The position numbers were made by a program, and so were the translations under genes. This document shows positions 7,675 through 15,919 of a stretch of DNA of 37,662 nucleotides, piece after piece; the first letter of the stretch is position 1; each line of letters starts with the position of its first letter. A model generated the notes under the pieces. It was not told the origin of the DNA, made no database searches, and worked only from the letters and a program-made list of their open reading frames with translations. This DNA is from Spirochaetota bacterium (lineage in GTDB: Bacteria; Spirochaetota; Spirochaetia; Treponematales; UBA12059): positions 1 through 37,662 of the forward strand of contig JAHIWG010000075.1 in NCBI GenBank assembly GCA_018816345.1, given 5' to 3'.

Positions 7675-9191
7675 ACTTCGGCCTCCCTTGAGTTGTTGAG
7701 GTATTTCGTCGCCAGGTTGAAAATGTCCGTCTGGGTAGCGGTATCGGTATCGACGATGCCCGCCATGTAGCCGTTGCTCATGACGAGTATGCGGTTGGTG
7801 ATGCCTATGAGCTCGGGCATCTCCGACGAGACGACTATGACCGACTTGCCGCTGTTCGCCAGGTTGATTATAAGCTGGTAGATCTCGTACTTCGCGCCGA
7901 CGTCGATGCCGCGCGTCGGCTCGTCGAGCAGGAGGACGTCGGGGTTCGTCAGGAGCCAGCGGCCTATGATCACCTTCTGCTGGTTGCCCCCCGACAGAGA
8001 GCGGATAGGCTCGCGCTTGCTGGGGGTCTTGATGCGCATCGCCTTGACCTGCGTATCGGTGTCCTTCTCCATCTTTGAGTTGACGAGGAAGCCCGCCCTG
8101 TTCCGGTACGCCTCGATATTGGCTATGGTCGAGTTGAAGGTAATATCGGCCAGGGGGTAGATGCCCGTCTCGCGTCGCTCCTCGGTAAGGTAGGCGAAGC
8201 TGTTCCGGATAGACCTATTGGGGCTGGCGTTGGCTATCGGCTTCCCGTCTATCAGTATCTCGCCCGAAACCTTGGTCCGCACGCCGAACAGGGCCTCCAT
8301 GAGCTCGGTGCGCCCGGCGCCGACGAGGCCCGCCACTCCGAGTATCTCGCCGCGCCTCAGGTCGAAGCTGACGTCGTGCACGACGGGCGGGTACTTGGTC
8401 GTAAGGCCCCTGACTGACATGTGCACGTCGCCGGGGACGTTGGTCTTGGGCGGGAACCGGTCCTCCAGGTCCCTGCCTACCATCATGTTTACGACCTTAT
8501 CCATGGTCAGGCCCTCGACGTGCTCGGTACCGACGTAGTTCCCGTCGCGGAGCACGGTGACGTAATCGGAGATACGGAATATCTCGTCCATCTTGTGGGA
8601 AATGTATATGACTCCGACGCCCTGCTTCTTAAGGACGCCGATGATGTCGAACAGGGTATTAACTTCGTTATCGGTCAGGGACGAGGTAGGCTCGTCGAGC
8701 ACGATGATCTTCACGTCGTAAGAGATGGCCTTGGCTATCTCGACCATCTGGCGCTGGGATACCGAGAGCCTGCTGAGCGGGGTATCCGGGTCTAGGTGTA
8801 TATTGATGCGATGGAACAGCGCGAGGGTATCGGCCCTCATCTTGCGCTCGTCTATGAACGGGCCCTTGGTCGGATAGCGGCCGAGCCAGATATTGTCGCT
8901 GATCGTGCGCTGCACGACCTGGTTGAGCTCCTGGTGCACCATCGACACGCCGTTCTCGAGGGCGTGCTTCGGGTCGGTGAAGTTGAAAGGCTTCCCCGCT
9001 AGGTAGAATTCCCCGGCGTCCTGCCGGTAGATGCCGAACAGGCACTTCATCAGCGTCGACTTGCCCGCGCCGTTCTCGCCCATGAGGCTGTGCACGGTAC
9101 CGGCGCGGACGTCGAGGTGCACGTCGTTCAGGACCCGGACCCCGGAGAACGATTTGCTTACGCCGCGGATGCTTAAGAGATACTCTTGCAC
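7671..9191 (-). CDS. mglA: Galactose/methyl-galactoside ABC importer ATP-binding protein
   Basis: This 506-residue double ATPase powers the mgl importer. The first half has Walker A GENGAGKS at about residue 38, signature LSVSQRQ and Walker [12 protein letters not shown]. The second half has the degenerate Walker [10 protein letters not shown], signature LSGGNQQ and Walker [13 protein letters not shown]. The degenerate second P-loop and the normal length are usual for MglA/RbsA ATPases. The gene follows mglB after an 85-base gap that contains a perfect 13-bp stem-loop, and is coupled to mglC by a four-base overlap. Confidence 0.95.
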   Translation of the reverse strand: MQEYLLSIRGVSKSFSGVRVLNDVHLDVRAGTVHSLMGENGAGKSTLMKCLFGIYRQDAGEFYLAGKPFNFTDPKHALENGVSMVHQELNQVVQRTISDNIWLGRYPTKGPFIDERKMRADTLALFHRINIHLDPDTPLSRLSVSQRQMVEIAKAISYDVKIIVLDEPTSSLTDNEVNTLFDIIGVLKKQGVGVIYISHKMDEIFRISDYVTVLRDGNYVGTEHVEGLTMDKVVNMMVGRDLEDRFPPKTNVPGDVHMSVRGLTTKYPPVVHDVSFDLRRGEILGVAGLVGAGRTELMEALFGVRTKVSGEILIDGKPIANASPNRSIRNSFAYLTEERRETGIYPLADITFNSTIANIEAYRNRAGFLVNSKMEKDTDTQVKAMRIKTPSKREPIRSLSGGNQQKVIIGRWLLTNPDVLLLDEPTRGIDVGAKYEIYQLIINLANSGKSVIVVSSEMPELIGITNRILVMSNGYMAGIVDTDTATQTDIFNLATKYLNNSREAEV

Positions 9192-9214
9192 GGGCTTCCC
9201 CCTGGTAAACGATC

Positions 9215-9244
9215 GCGCGGGCGGAGAAGGCTCTCCGCCCGCGC
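9215..9244 (-). promoter_or_regulatory. Perfect 13-bp intercistronic stem-loop between mglB and mglA
   Basis: Arm 9215-9227 (GCGCGGGCGGAGA) pairs fully with 9232-9244, leaving a four-base loop. On the leftward transcript it is followed by GATCGTTTACC, not a T-run, so read-through into mglA is expected. Its position after the binding-protein gene mirrors the stem-loop at 2661-2692. Confidence 0.7.
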
Positions 9245-9276
9245 ACTGTAGCTAGAATACACCCTTATCCGGGATT

Positions 9277-10302
9277 CTACTTCCTGAATTCCTTGTAGTT
9301 CTTCGGGGTCACGGGCAGGTAGGGAATGCGTACGGCCTTGGTACCGTCGGTATCGAGCTTCCAGGCGGTGCCTTCGGTGACGGGCTTGCCCATGGCGGCG
9401 TTGATAGCCAGGTCCACTGTCGCGCGGCTCTGGTTGACGCCGTCGTTGAGCACGGTGCCGTTCATCTCGCCGTCGGCGATGTGGGTCAGGGCCTGGTCGA
9501 GGGCGTCCACGCCGTAGAGCGGGAGCTTGACGCCGGCCGCCTTGAGGGCGTTGATGGCGCCGAAGGCCATGCCGTCGTTATTGCAGATGACGAGCTCGAT
9601 GCTCTTGCCGAAGCTGGAGGTCAGCCAGGCGGCCATCTTGTCGTTGCCGTGCTGGGTGGACCAGTTGGGATCGGCCTCGAGGGCTAGCTGCTGGACCTTG
9701 ATGCCGGCGTCGACGAAGGCCTTGACCGACTCGCGCGTGCGGGCCTCGGCGTCGGGATGGCCGGGCTCGCCCTTGAGCAGCACGTACTGGACGACGCCGT
9801 CCTTGTTCTTGTCCCAGGCGGGGTTGGCCTTCCAGTCGGCGACCATCATCTGGCCCTGGATGATGCCGGACTCGGCGGAGTTGGTGCCTACGTACCAGAC
9901 CTTGTCGTAGCTGGCCATGGCGCCGGCCTCGGTGGGCTCCTTGTTGAAGAGGATGAGGGGGATGCCGGCCTTCTTGGCCTTGGCGATGATGGCCTTGGCG
10001 GAGGCGGGGTCGACGAGGTTGATGGCCAGGACGCTTACCTTCTTGGTGATGAAGACGTCTACCTGGTCGTTGAGCTTGGCCTGCTGGCCCTCGGAATCCA
10101 CGATCTCGATGCGGACGCCCTTGCCGGCGGCGTAGCGCTCCAGCTCGGGCTTCATGACGCCGTTCATGAAGTTATCGGCGAAGCTATAGATATTAGCGCC
10201 GATTACTAGCTCGCCGCCTTCTTTCCCGCCCATGGCGGAAACGCCGGCGACTGAGATCGCCATGAGAATGGCCAAGGCCAGGAAACCGATCCTTCGATTC
10301 AT
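9277..10302 (-). CDS. mglB: Galactose/glucose-binding periplasmic protein
   Basis: This 341-residue binding protein delivers galactose or glucose to MglAC. The signal peptide MNRRIGFLALAILMAISVAG ends near VSA and is followed by MGGKEGG. The body has the MglB features: a calcium loop (DKNKDGVVQ) followed by VLLKGEPGHPDAEARTRE, the ligand stretch ICNNDGMAFGAINALKAAG, and YGVDALDQALTHIADG. I start at the ATG at 10302, with AAGGAG upstream; the open frame extends 28 codons further across the promoter. The gene leads the mgl operon from its own promoter. A second MglB-like lipoprotein is encoded just upstream. Confidence 0.95.
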   Translation of the reverse strand: MNRRIGFLALAILMAISVAGVSAMGGKEGGELVIGANIYSFADNFMNGVMKPELERYAAGKGVRIEIVDSEGQQAKLNDQVDVFITKKVSVLAINLVDPASAKAIIAKAKKAGIPLILFNKEPTEAGAMASYDKVWYVGTNSAESGIIQGQMMVADWKANPAWDKNKDGVVQYVLLKGEPGHPDAEARTRESVKAFVDAGIKVQQLALEADPNWSTQHGNDKMAAWLTSSFGKSIELVICNNDGMAFGAINALKAAGVKLPLYGVDALDQALTHIADGEMNGTVLNDGVNQSRATVDLAINAAMGKPVTEGTAWKLDTDGTKAVRIPYLPVTPKNYKEFRK

Positions 10303-10359
10303 GTATCTCTCCTTATCGGGGGTTGGAACCGCGCTACGGGGCTCCTCTATACATCCCAC

Positions 10360-10373
10360 GATACGGCCGTATC
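10360..10373. promoter_or_regulatory. 14-bp perfect palindrome in the mglB leader
   Basis: GATACGGCCGTATC lies between the proposed mglB promoter and its ribosome site. It could be an operator for the mgl operon. The half word GATACGG is fairly common in this genome, so chance is not excluded. Confidence 0.35.
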
Positions 10374-10384
10374 CGCGAGCCCAC

Positions 10385-10414
10385 AATGTAAAATTCTACT
10401 GAGATTTTGTTCAA
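10385..10414 (-). promoter_or_regulatory. Candidate mglB promoter
   Basis: On the minus strand, TTGAAC (10414-10409) and TACATT (10390-10385) are 18 bases apart, in the only AT-rich stretch of the 134-base gap before mglB. The likely activator is the YesN-type regulator encoded upstream. Confidence 0.4.
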
Positions 10415-10436
10415 TAGAGCACTTCGCCGATCCGGC

Positions 10437-11507
10437 TCACCGGATGAACGGCTGGTAGTCTATCCAGATATACTTCTCGTCCTGTAGCCGGTAATGGAGC
10501 TCGCCGGAGTCCGGCCCGCCTATGGCTCGCCGCGCCAGCTCGACCATGGCCTTGGCCATGCTCAGGGAGTCGTTCTTGACCGTGCCGTAGAGGTAGCCCT
10601 CCCGTATCGACTCCTCCGCCTCGACGAGGCCGTCGATGCCGACGACGGGCCTCCAGCTGTCGTCGAAGCGATCGACCTTGCCGCTCTGGTCGTCGTCCTT
10701 GAAGAAGCCCTGCTGCCTCATGCGCATGATGGCGCCGAGGGCCATGGCGTCGTTGTTGGAGGCGACGAGCTCGAGCCTATCCTGATGCGATCGCAGGAGA
10801 GCCCCCATCTTCTCGTAGGCCTCGTCGCGCTTCCAGTTGGCTACCTCTATGGCCAGGATCTCTATAGAGAAGCCCCGCGCCTCGAAGCTGCGGAGCAGCT
10901 CCCTGGTGCGGAGCTCGGCGTCCTGGTGCCCCTGCTCGCCCTTGAGGATGATGACCTGGATGACGCCGTCGCCGCTGCGGTCGTACTCGTTCAGGCCGGA
11001 CGGATCGTTGCCGAAGAGGCTCATCGCCAGCTCCGCCTGCATCTGGCCCGACTGCTCGGCCCTGGCCCCGACGTAGTAGCAGCGGTCCCATATCGCCATG
11101 TCCTCGGCCAGGGGCTCGCGGTTGAAGAATATTATGGGGATATCCTCGGCCTTGAGCCTGCGTATGAGGGCGTGCGAGGCGAGCCTGTCCACGGGGTTGA
11201 TCATCATGAGGGCGGGCCGCTTGGCTATCATCGCCTCTATCTGCTCGTTCTGGATGAGCTGGGAATTCCCGGCGTCGAACTGGACGGCCAGGAAGGCGGA
11301 ATTCGACTCGTCCCTTATCTGCCTCGCGAAGACCTCGATGTACGGATCGGCTTGGTTATAGAGGAATAACCCTACTCGAGCCTCTTTTGACGCGCAGCCT
11401 AGCAGGGCGCAGGCGGCGAGCGAGGCCGCCAGGGCCGCGAGCGATGCGCGGACGGCTGCCGCCGCGCCGAGCCGGCCCGCTCGGCGCGGCCGCGTAGTCG
11501 GTATCAT
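10437..11507 (-). CDS. MglB-like sugar-binding lipoprotein, probable sensor partner of the YesM-type kinase
   Basis: This 356-residue lipoprotein has a hydrophobic signal ending in LLGC, with the lipidated Cys at residue 38. It shares the MglB fold: VGLFLYNQADPYIEVFARQI, a calcium-type loop (DRSGDGVIQ) followed by VIILKGEQGHQDAELRTREL, and VASNNDAMALGAI. A second acidic loop, DDDQSGKVDRFDD, lies near residue 270. It begins four bases after the kinase gene, with its ribosome site in the kinase gene end. The true transport protein is the mglB gene downstream. This copy, linked to kinase and regulator genes, most likely binds sugar outside the membrane and informs the kinase, as known for XylFII with LytS. 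That role is inferred from gene order. Confidence 0.88.
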   Translation of the reverse strand: MIPTTRPRRAGRLGAAAAVRASLAALAASLAACALLGCASKEARVGLFLYNQADPYIEVFARQIRDESNSAFLAVQFDAGNSQLIQNEQIEAMIAKRPALMMINPVDRLASHALIRRLKAEDIPIIFFNREPLAEDMAIWDRCYYVGARAEQSGQMQAELAMSLFGNDPSGLNEYDRSGDGVIQVIILKGEQGHQDAELRTRELLRSFEARGFSIEILAIEVANWKRDEAYEKMGALLRSHQDRLELVASNNDAMALGAIMRMRQQGFFKDDDQSGKVDRFDDSWRPVVGIDGLVEAEESIREGYLYGTVKNDSLSMAKAMVELARRAIGGPDSGELHYRLQDEKYIWIDYQPFIR

Positions 11508-11511
11508 ACGG

Positions 11512-13242
11512 TTAGCCCTCCTGGCCCGGCTGCGCGGGCATGAAGACGGTGACGGTGGTGCTCTCGTCGGGGACGCTGTCTATGCGGATGTCCGCCGCGT
11601 CGCCGTAGAACAACTTGAGGCGCTGGTAGACGTTCCGTATGCCCACGCCTCCCCGCTCCCCTCCTCCTCGCATTATGTCGTACATCTCGCGGATCTTCTC
11701 TTCCCCTATGCCGTACCCCGTGTTGGAGACGGCGAAGGCCATGCGGCCGTCCTCGAGGCGTCCCGTTATGGCTATGCGCCCGTCGGCGTCCCCTACGCCG
11801 TGGTAGATAGCGTTCTCGACGATAGGCTGTAGTATTAGCTTCATCATCCTCATGCCGAGCATCTCCGGAGGGACCGCTATGTCGTAGGCGAAGCGGTCGA
11901 CGTAGCGGATGCTCTGGATGGTCAGGTAGTTCTCTATATGGGCTATCTCGTCCTCGACCGGGATGAAGGTCTGCCCCTTGGAGATGCTGATCCTGAAGAA
12001 GCGGGCCAGGGCCACGACGGTCGTGATGACGTCCTTGTTCCTCTTGTGCTCGGCGAGCCATACTATCGAGTCGAGCGTGTTATAGAGGAAATGCGGGTTG
12101 ATCTGGTTCTGAAGGGCCCGGAGCTCGGTCTTCCGCTTCTCCTTCTGCTCGTCCACGAGGCTCGCCATGAGCTCCCGTATCCTCGCCACCATGCTCGTGA
12201 AGGAATGGGACAGCTGGGATATCTCCCGCTGCCCGGAGACCTCGATAGGAGCGTCCAGGTCCCCTCCCTCTATCCTGAGCATCGTCTCCTTGAGCCGCCC
12301 TATCGGCCTGGAGATCCGGACGGAGACATAGCCCGCGGCCGCCGCGCTGAGAGCTATCGAGATGGCCAGGATCAGCACCGATATGCCCAGGAGCCTGGCC
12401 CTCGCGTCGTTGATCTCGTTGACGTTGCTCACGGTGACGATGCGCCACCTGGTGTGCACGAGGGTATTGACGTTAAGCGCCATCTCCTGCCCGCCTATGA
12501 CCGCCCTCTCGGCGCCCAGGTACATGCCCGCGGCCAGGCGATGGCTCCTCTCGCTCATCGCGCGGGGCTCGGGCTCGGAGCTGTACAGGAGCGCCCCCGC
12601 CTCGTCCAGGATGAGCAGGTGGCCGCCCTGGCCGAGGTTCGACTTGCGCGCGAGGTCGCTGATAGCCTGGCGGTCCAGCTCGATGAGGAGCACGCCCTCC
12701 TCCGTCGCGCCGCCGTCCAGGAATTCCACGGCCTTGGTCACGGCGATGACGCCCTCGTCGCGGTTCTCCGCGATGCTCGTCTGCGGCTCGGCGTTGAAGT
12801 GGAACACCTGCTCGAGGGCGAGCGCCGACCGGAACCAGGGCCGGGCCGCGATGTCGTTACCCGTGCCGAAGTCGAGCTGCGGCCCGATGAGCCGCCTGCC
12901 CGAGCCGTCGAACAGGTATACCGAGACCACGTCCGACTTGATGTCGGCGTTAGAGCGGTAGATGGCCTCGAGTGCGGCGGCGTCGCGGCCGAGGTCGAGG
13001 TTGAACGACGCGAACTGGATATAATTGGCCGTCTCAATGACGCTGTTGATGTACCCCTCGTAGTTCATGACGATCTGCTTGTTTATCTCGCTTGACCTGC
13101 TCTCCGCGAACTCGTCCAGGGTACCGACGAAAATGGCGAGCGACACGAGCAGGCTCATGACGACCATCACGGCCGCCACGGCCACGATAGCGACGAATAT
13201 ATCGAAGCCTATGGAAGCGGACCGGCTAGGCTCTGTCTTCAC
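11512..13242 (-). CDS. Sensor histidine kinase, YesM/LytS type
   Basis: This 576-residue membrane kinase has a first membrane segment at about residues 12-40, an extracellular Cache-like sensor region at about 41-283, a second segment at about 284-306, HAMP at about 307-360 and the His_kinase motif LRALQNQINPHFLYNTLDSI, with phospho-acceptor His384. It is followed by an HATPase_c domain (PIVENAIYHG, then GGVGIRNVYQRLKL). It starts with GTG at 13242, overlapping the end of the response regulator gene by 17 bases; the ribosome site is weak. It should phosphorylate that regulator. The adjacent MglB-like lipoprotein is its likely sugar-sensing partner. Confidence 0.93.
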   Translation of the reverse strand: MKTEPSRSASIGFDIFVAIVAVAAVMVVMSLLVSLAIFVGTLDEFAESRSSEINKQIVMNYEGYINSVIETANYIQFASFNLDLGRDAAALEAIYRSNADIKSDVVSVYLFDGSGRRLIGPQLDFGTGNDIAARPWFRSALALEQVFHFNAEPQTSIAENRDEGVIAVTKAVEFLDGGATEEGVLLIELDRQAISDLARKSNLGQGGHLLILDEAGALLYSSEPEPRAMSERSHRLAAGMYLGAERAVIGGQEMALNVNTLVHTRWRIVTVSNVNEINDARARLLGISVLILAISIALSAAAAGYVSVRISRPIGRLKETMLRIEGGDLDAPIEVSGQREISQLSHSFTSMVARIRELMASLVDEQKEKRKTELRALQNQINPHFLYNTLDSIVWLAEHKRNKDVITTVVALARFFRISISKGQTFIPVEDEIAHIENYLTIQSIRYVDRFAYDIAVPPEMLGMRMMKLILQPIVENAIYHGVGDADGRIAITGRLEDGRMAFAVSNTGYGIGEEKIREMYDIMRGGGERGGVGIRNVYQRLKLFYGDAADIRIDSVPDESTTVTVFMPAQPGQEG

Positions 13243-14827
13243 GGTATTTCTTCGGCGAGGCGCCGGTCCACTTCTTGAAGCTGTGGCTGAAGTAATACAC
13301 GTCCTTGTACCCGCACTGCAGCGCTATGTCTACTATGCGGTCCCCGGTCGTGGACAGCAGCTCGATCGCCCGTTCCATGCGGATACCCGTAAGGAACTTC
13401 ACGAAGCTGCTTTCCTTGTACTTGCGGAAAAGCTGGCTCAGGTAGGACGGGCTGATGGCGAGCTCCTCGCAGAGGGAGTCCAGGGTCAGGCCCGGATCGT
13501 CGAAGCGCCTATGCATAACGGCTACGGCCCGCTCGAGCATGCGCTGGGAGCTGCCCGCCTTAGCCGCGGCGCCCTGCTGGCGTATGAGGCTCGAGACCGA
13601 CTTGAACCAGGCGAACAGCTGATCGAGGCCGCGCATCCTAGCCAGGCTATCGATGAGGTCGCCGCCGGCGAGCTCGTCGATATCGAGGCCGAGCGACGCC
13701 GCGTAGTTGGCTATGAGACCCGCCAGGCTGACCGCGTACGGGTTGAGGCTCCCCGCCTTCCGAGACTCCTCCGTCGCGACGGCTTTGAGCTCCTCGATGC
13801 ACGCGGCGAGCGCCTCGTCGCTACCGTAGCGGAGCTGGTGCTCCAGGTTCTTCGCGTCGCCCTCGAGGAGGCGCACGAAGCCGGCCTCTCGCTCGCCCGC
13901 CTGGCCGAAACGGCTCACCGGCCCGAGCGCGCCGAAGCGGCCCGAGGAGAGGGCGCTCGCGGCCTCCTCGTAGGCCTTGGCCAGCTGCCTGAAATCCTTG
14001 TGCGAGGCGCTGACCCCGATGCTGACCCTCACCTCCATGAACTGCTCGGCCCCGCGGGCGGTCCTCGTCAGGATCGAGTCGATGGCGCGGGAGAATTCGC
14101 TCCCCTTCTCCTTTATGATGAAGACGACGCCCCCGTGGAACATGAAACCGTAATGCTCGAGGCCCTCCTGGTTAAGGAGGGAATCGAGCCTAGCCCGCAC
14201 CGACAGCTTGAGCTTCTCGAATTCTATTATGCCCCAGGTCTCCGGATTCCGCTCGACGACGGCGTAGGCCGCTACGTACGGCGACTCGTCGAGGGAGACG
14301 CCGTATCCGCGCAGCTGCTCTATGTCACCCTTGTCCCCGGAGGCCCCGGACGCCAGGAGCGAGACGAGGCAGTTCTCTATGACGAGGGGGATGCTCTGCT
14401 CGTATTGCTTCTGGATCTGCTCCCGGTTGTAGTTGTCGCGTATCTCGTCGTCGAGCTCCAGCTTGAGCTTGCGCAGGAACGATGCGATATCCTCCTGCGT
14501 CAACGGCTTGGTCAGGTAGCTGCGCACGCCCAGCTCTATGGCCTCCCTGGCGTAATCGAACTCGTCGAAGCCGGTGATGAAGCCTATGCGCACGGTTGGG
14601 TAATCCCTGCGTATGATGCCCGCGAGCTCGAGGCCGTCGATGTACGGCATCTTGATATCGGTAAGGACCACCTGAGGCGAGTGCTTCTCTATGAGCTCGA
14701 GCGCGTCGTACCCGTTCCCGGCGGTGCCGGCTACGACGAACCCGCTCTCGGCGGATACCTTCGACGATATCCTGCCGCGCACCTCGTCCTCGTCGTCCAC
14801 GAGGATTATCTTATACGGCTCTGCCAC
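13226..14827 (-). CDS. Response regulator with AraC-type DNA-binding domain, YesN type
   Basis: This 533-residue regulator has an N-terminal receiver domain (acidic pocket Asp11-Asp12, phospho-acceptor Asp57 in VVLTDIKMP, Lys107 in YLTKPL), a central region of about 270 residues and a C-terminal AraC helix-turn-helix pair (LTLDSLCEELAISPSYLSQL and IVDIALQCGYKDVYYFSHSF). This is the standard YesN layout. It starts with GTG at 14827, with GGAGG five bases upstream. It is the first gene of the sensing block, probably sharing a transcript with the kinase and lipoprotein genes, and likely activates the mgl operon. Confidence 0.93.
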   Translation of the reverse strand: MAEPYKIILVDDEDEVRGRISSKVSAESGFVVAGTAGNGYDALELIEKHSPQVVLTDIKMPYIDGLELAGIIRRDYPTVRIGFITGFDEFDYAREAIELGVRSYLTKPLTQEDIASFLRKLKLELDDEIRDNYNREQIQKQYEQSIPLVIENCLVSLLASGASGDKGDIEQLRGYGVSLDESPYVAAYAVVERNPETWGIIEFEKLKLSVRARLDSLLNQEGLEHYGFMFHGGVVFIIKEKGSEFSRAIDSILTRTARGAEQFMEVRVSIGVSASHKDFRQLAKAYEEAASALSSGRFGALGPVSRFGQAGEREAGFVRLLEGDAKNLEHQLRYGSDEALAACIEELKAVATEESRKAGSLNPYAVSLAGLIANYAASLGLDIDELAGGDLIDSLARMRGLDQLFAWFKSVSSLIRQQGAAAKAGSSQRMLERAVAVMHRRFDDPGLTLDSLCEELAISPSYLSQLFRKYKESSFVKFLTGIRMERAIELLSTTGDRIVDIALQCGYKDVYYFSHSFKKWTGASPKKYREDRA

Positions 14828-15076
14828 GGGACCTCCGCCTGCGATCCCTCCGCGGGCCGGGATCGGCCGTAAGCATATTATCAGGCGTCCTCCCGATGCA
14901 AGCCTCGCGCGGTACGGCGAGAGGCGCGTCGATACGGGCGACGTTCATAACGCCTATCCCAAGCTCGGCGGACAAGGTGGGCATGAGATCTTTCCCTCGC
15001 CCGAAAAAAAAAGATGCGGACATGGAACAAAGCGTGTATACTCAGTTTATCAACCTATGGGACAGGTGTAGCATAT
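14828..15076. other. Divergent intergenic region between yesN-type and iclR-type genes
   Basis: These 249 bases separate the leftward sensing block and the rightward IclR block, so promoters for both are expected. On the plus strand a TATACT at about 15036-15041 could be the -10 box of the iclR gene, but the -35 region is poor. I found no strong dyad, riboswitch or small gene. Confidence 0.4.
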
Positions 15077-15832
15077 ATGGACAACGAGCATAGTTCTGTA
15101 AAAAAAACGATAGCCATACTCATGCGCCTCTCGGAGAAGCCGTATGAATTCAGCGCCCTCGAATTGAGCGCGCGCCTCGGCATCACCCGGAGTACGGTGC
15201 ACCGCAACCTCAACGAGCTCATGTCCGTGCTGATAGTCACCCAGAACCCGAGTACCAAGAAATACCGCCTCGGCCCGACGGCGTACACGATAGGCGCGAC
15301 CTACCTCACCACGTTCGATTACCTGGCTCAGATTCGCCTAATACTTGCGCGCGCCACCGAGGATATCGGCCAGACCATAGGGCTCGCCAAGCTCGTCGGC
15401 GAGAAGGTGCTCGACCTCATCGAGATAGAGACGTACCAGCCTATACGGATCGGGCGCAAGGAAGGCTCATACTACCCCATCCACTGCGGGACCTACGGGA
15501 AGTGCACCATGGCGTATTTCCAGCCCCGCGAGCGCCTCGAGGAGATAGTCAGATCGACTCCCCTGCCGAAGCTAGCCAAGAACACGATCACCGATCCCGA
15601 CGCCCTCCTCGAGAACTACGCGCTGATCCGCGAGCGGGGGTACGCGATAAGCGACGAGGAGCTGTCGGACGGGCTTATCGGCATCGGGGCGCCGGTCTTC
15701 GACTCGTCGGGGAGGATATTCGGCTGCGTCGCCACGGCCCTGATCAAGGTCGCCTCCGGCGACGACGCGGTAGAACGGCTCATCCCTAAGATCATGCAGA
15801 GCGCGGCCGAGGTGAGCCGCTATATCATCTAG
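15077..15832 (+). CDS. IclR-family transcriptional regulator
   Basis: This 251-residue regulator has an N-terminal winged helix (residues 5-70: SSVKKTIAILMRLSE, then LGITRSTVHRNLNELMSV) and a C-terminal effector domain of the IclR type, including GRKEGSYYPIHCGTYGKCTM and GYAISDEELSDGLIGIGAPV, close to the family signature. The start is the ATG at 15077, following the pattern MDNEHSSVKKT; an in-frame ATG 21 codons upstream lies across the likely -10 box. It precedes the carrier, deacylase, amidohydrolase and CoA-transferase genes on the same strand, and probably controls them in response to a small acid or acylated amino acid. Confidence 0.92.
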   Translation: MDNEHSSVKKTIAILMRLSEKPYEFSALELSARLGITRSTVHRNLNELMSVLIVTQNPSTKKYRLGPTAYTIGATYLTTFDYLAQIRLILARATEDIGQTIGLAKLVGEKVLDLIEIETYQPIRIGRKEGSYYPIHCGTYGKCTMAYFQPRERLEEIVRSTPLPKLAKNTITDPDALLENYALIRERGYAISDEELSDGLIGIGAPVFDSSGRIFGCVATALIKVASGDDAVERLIPKIMQSAAEVSRYII

Positions 15833-15919
15833 CGCCAAACGAGGCGACGCGAGGAGGGACAGTCATTGGTACTACCCGCCAGAGGGCGGCAGAACGCACA
15901 ATAAAACGGAGGAACTAGC

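Noticed and set aside
10494-11369. 291-codon open frame on the plus strand
   Set aside because: Antisense to the MglB-like lipoprotein gene; no domain or start signal.
11938-13095. 385-codon open frame on the plus strand
   Set aside because: Antisense to the YesM-type kinase, with no recognisable domain or ribosome site.
13067-14872. 601-codon open frame on the plus strand
   Set aside because: It is antisense to the YesM/YesN genes, has an Arg/Glu/Leu/Val-rich composition with no domain, and arises because stop codons are rare opposite GC-rich coding sequence.
14828-15076. Riboswitch or small RNA in the long divergent gap
   Set aside because: No strong stem set or known motif is visible. 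The length is explained by two divergent promoters.
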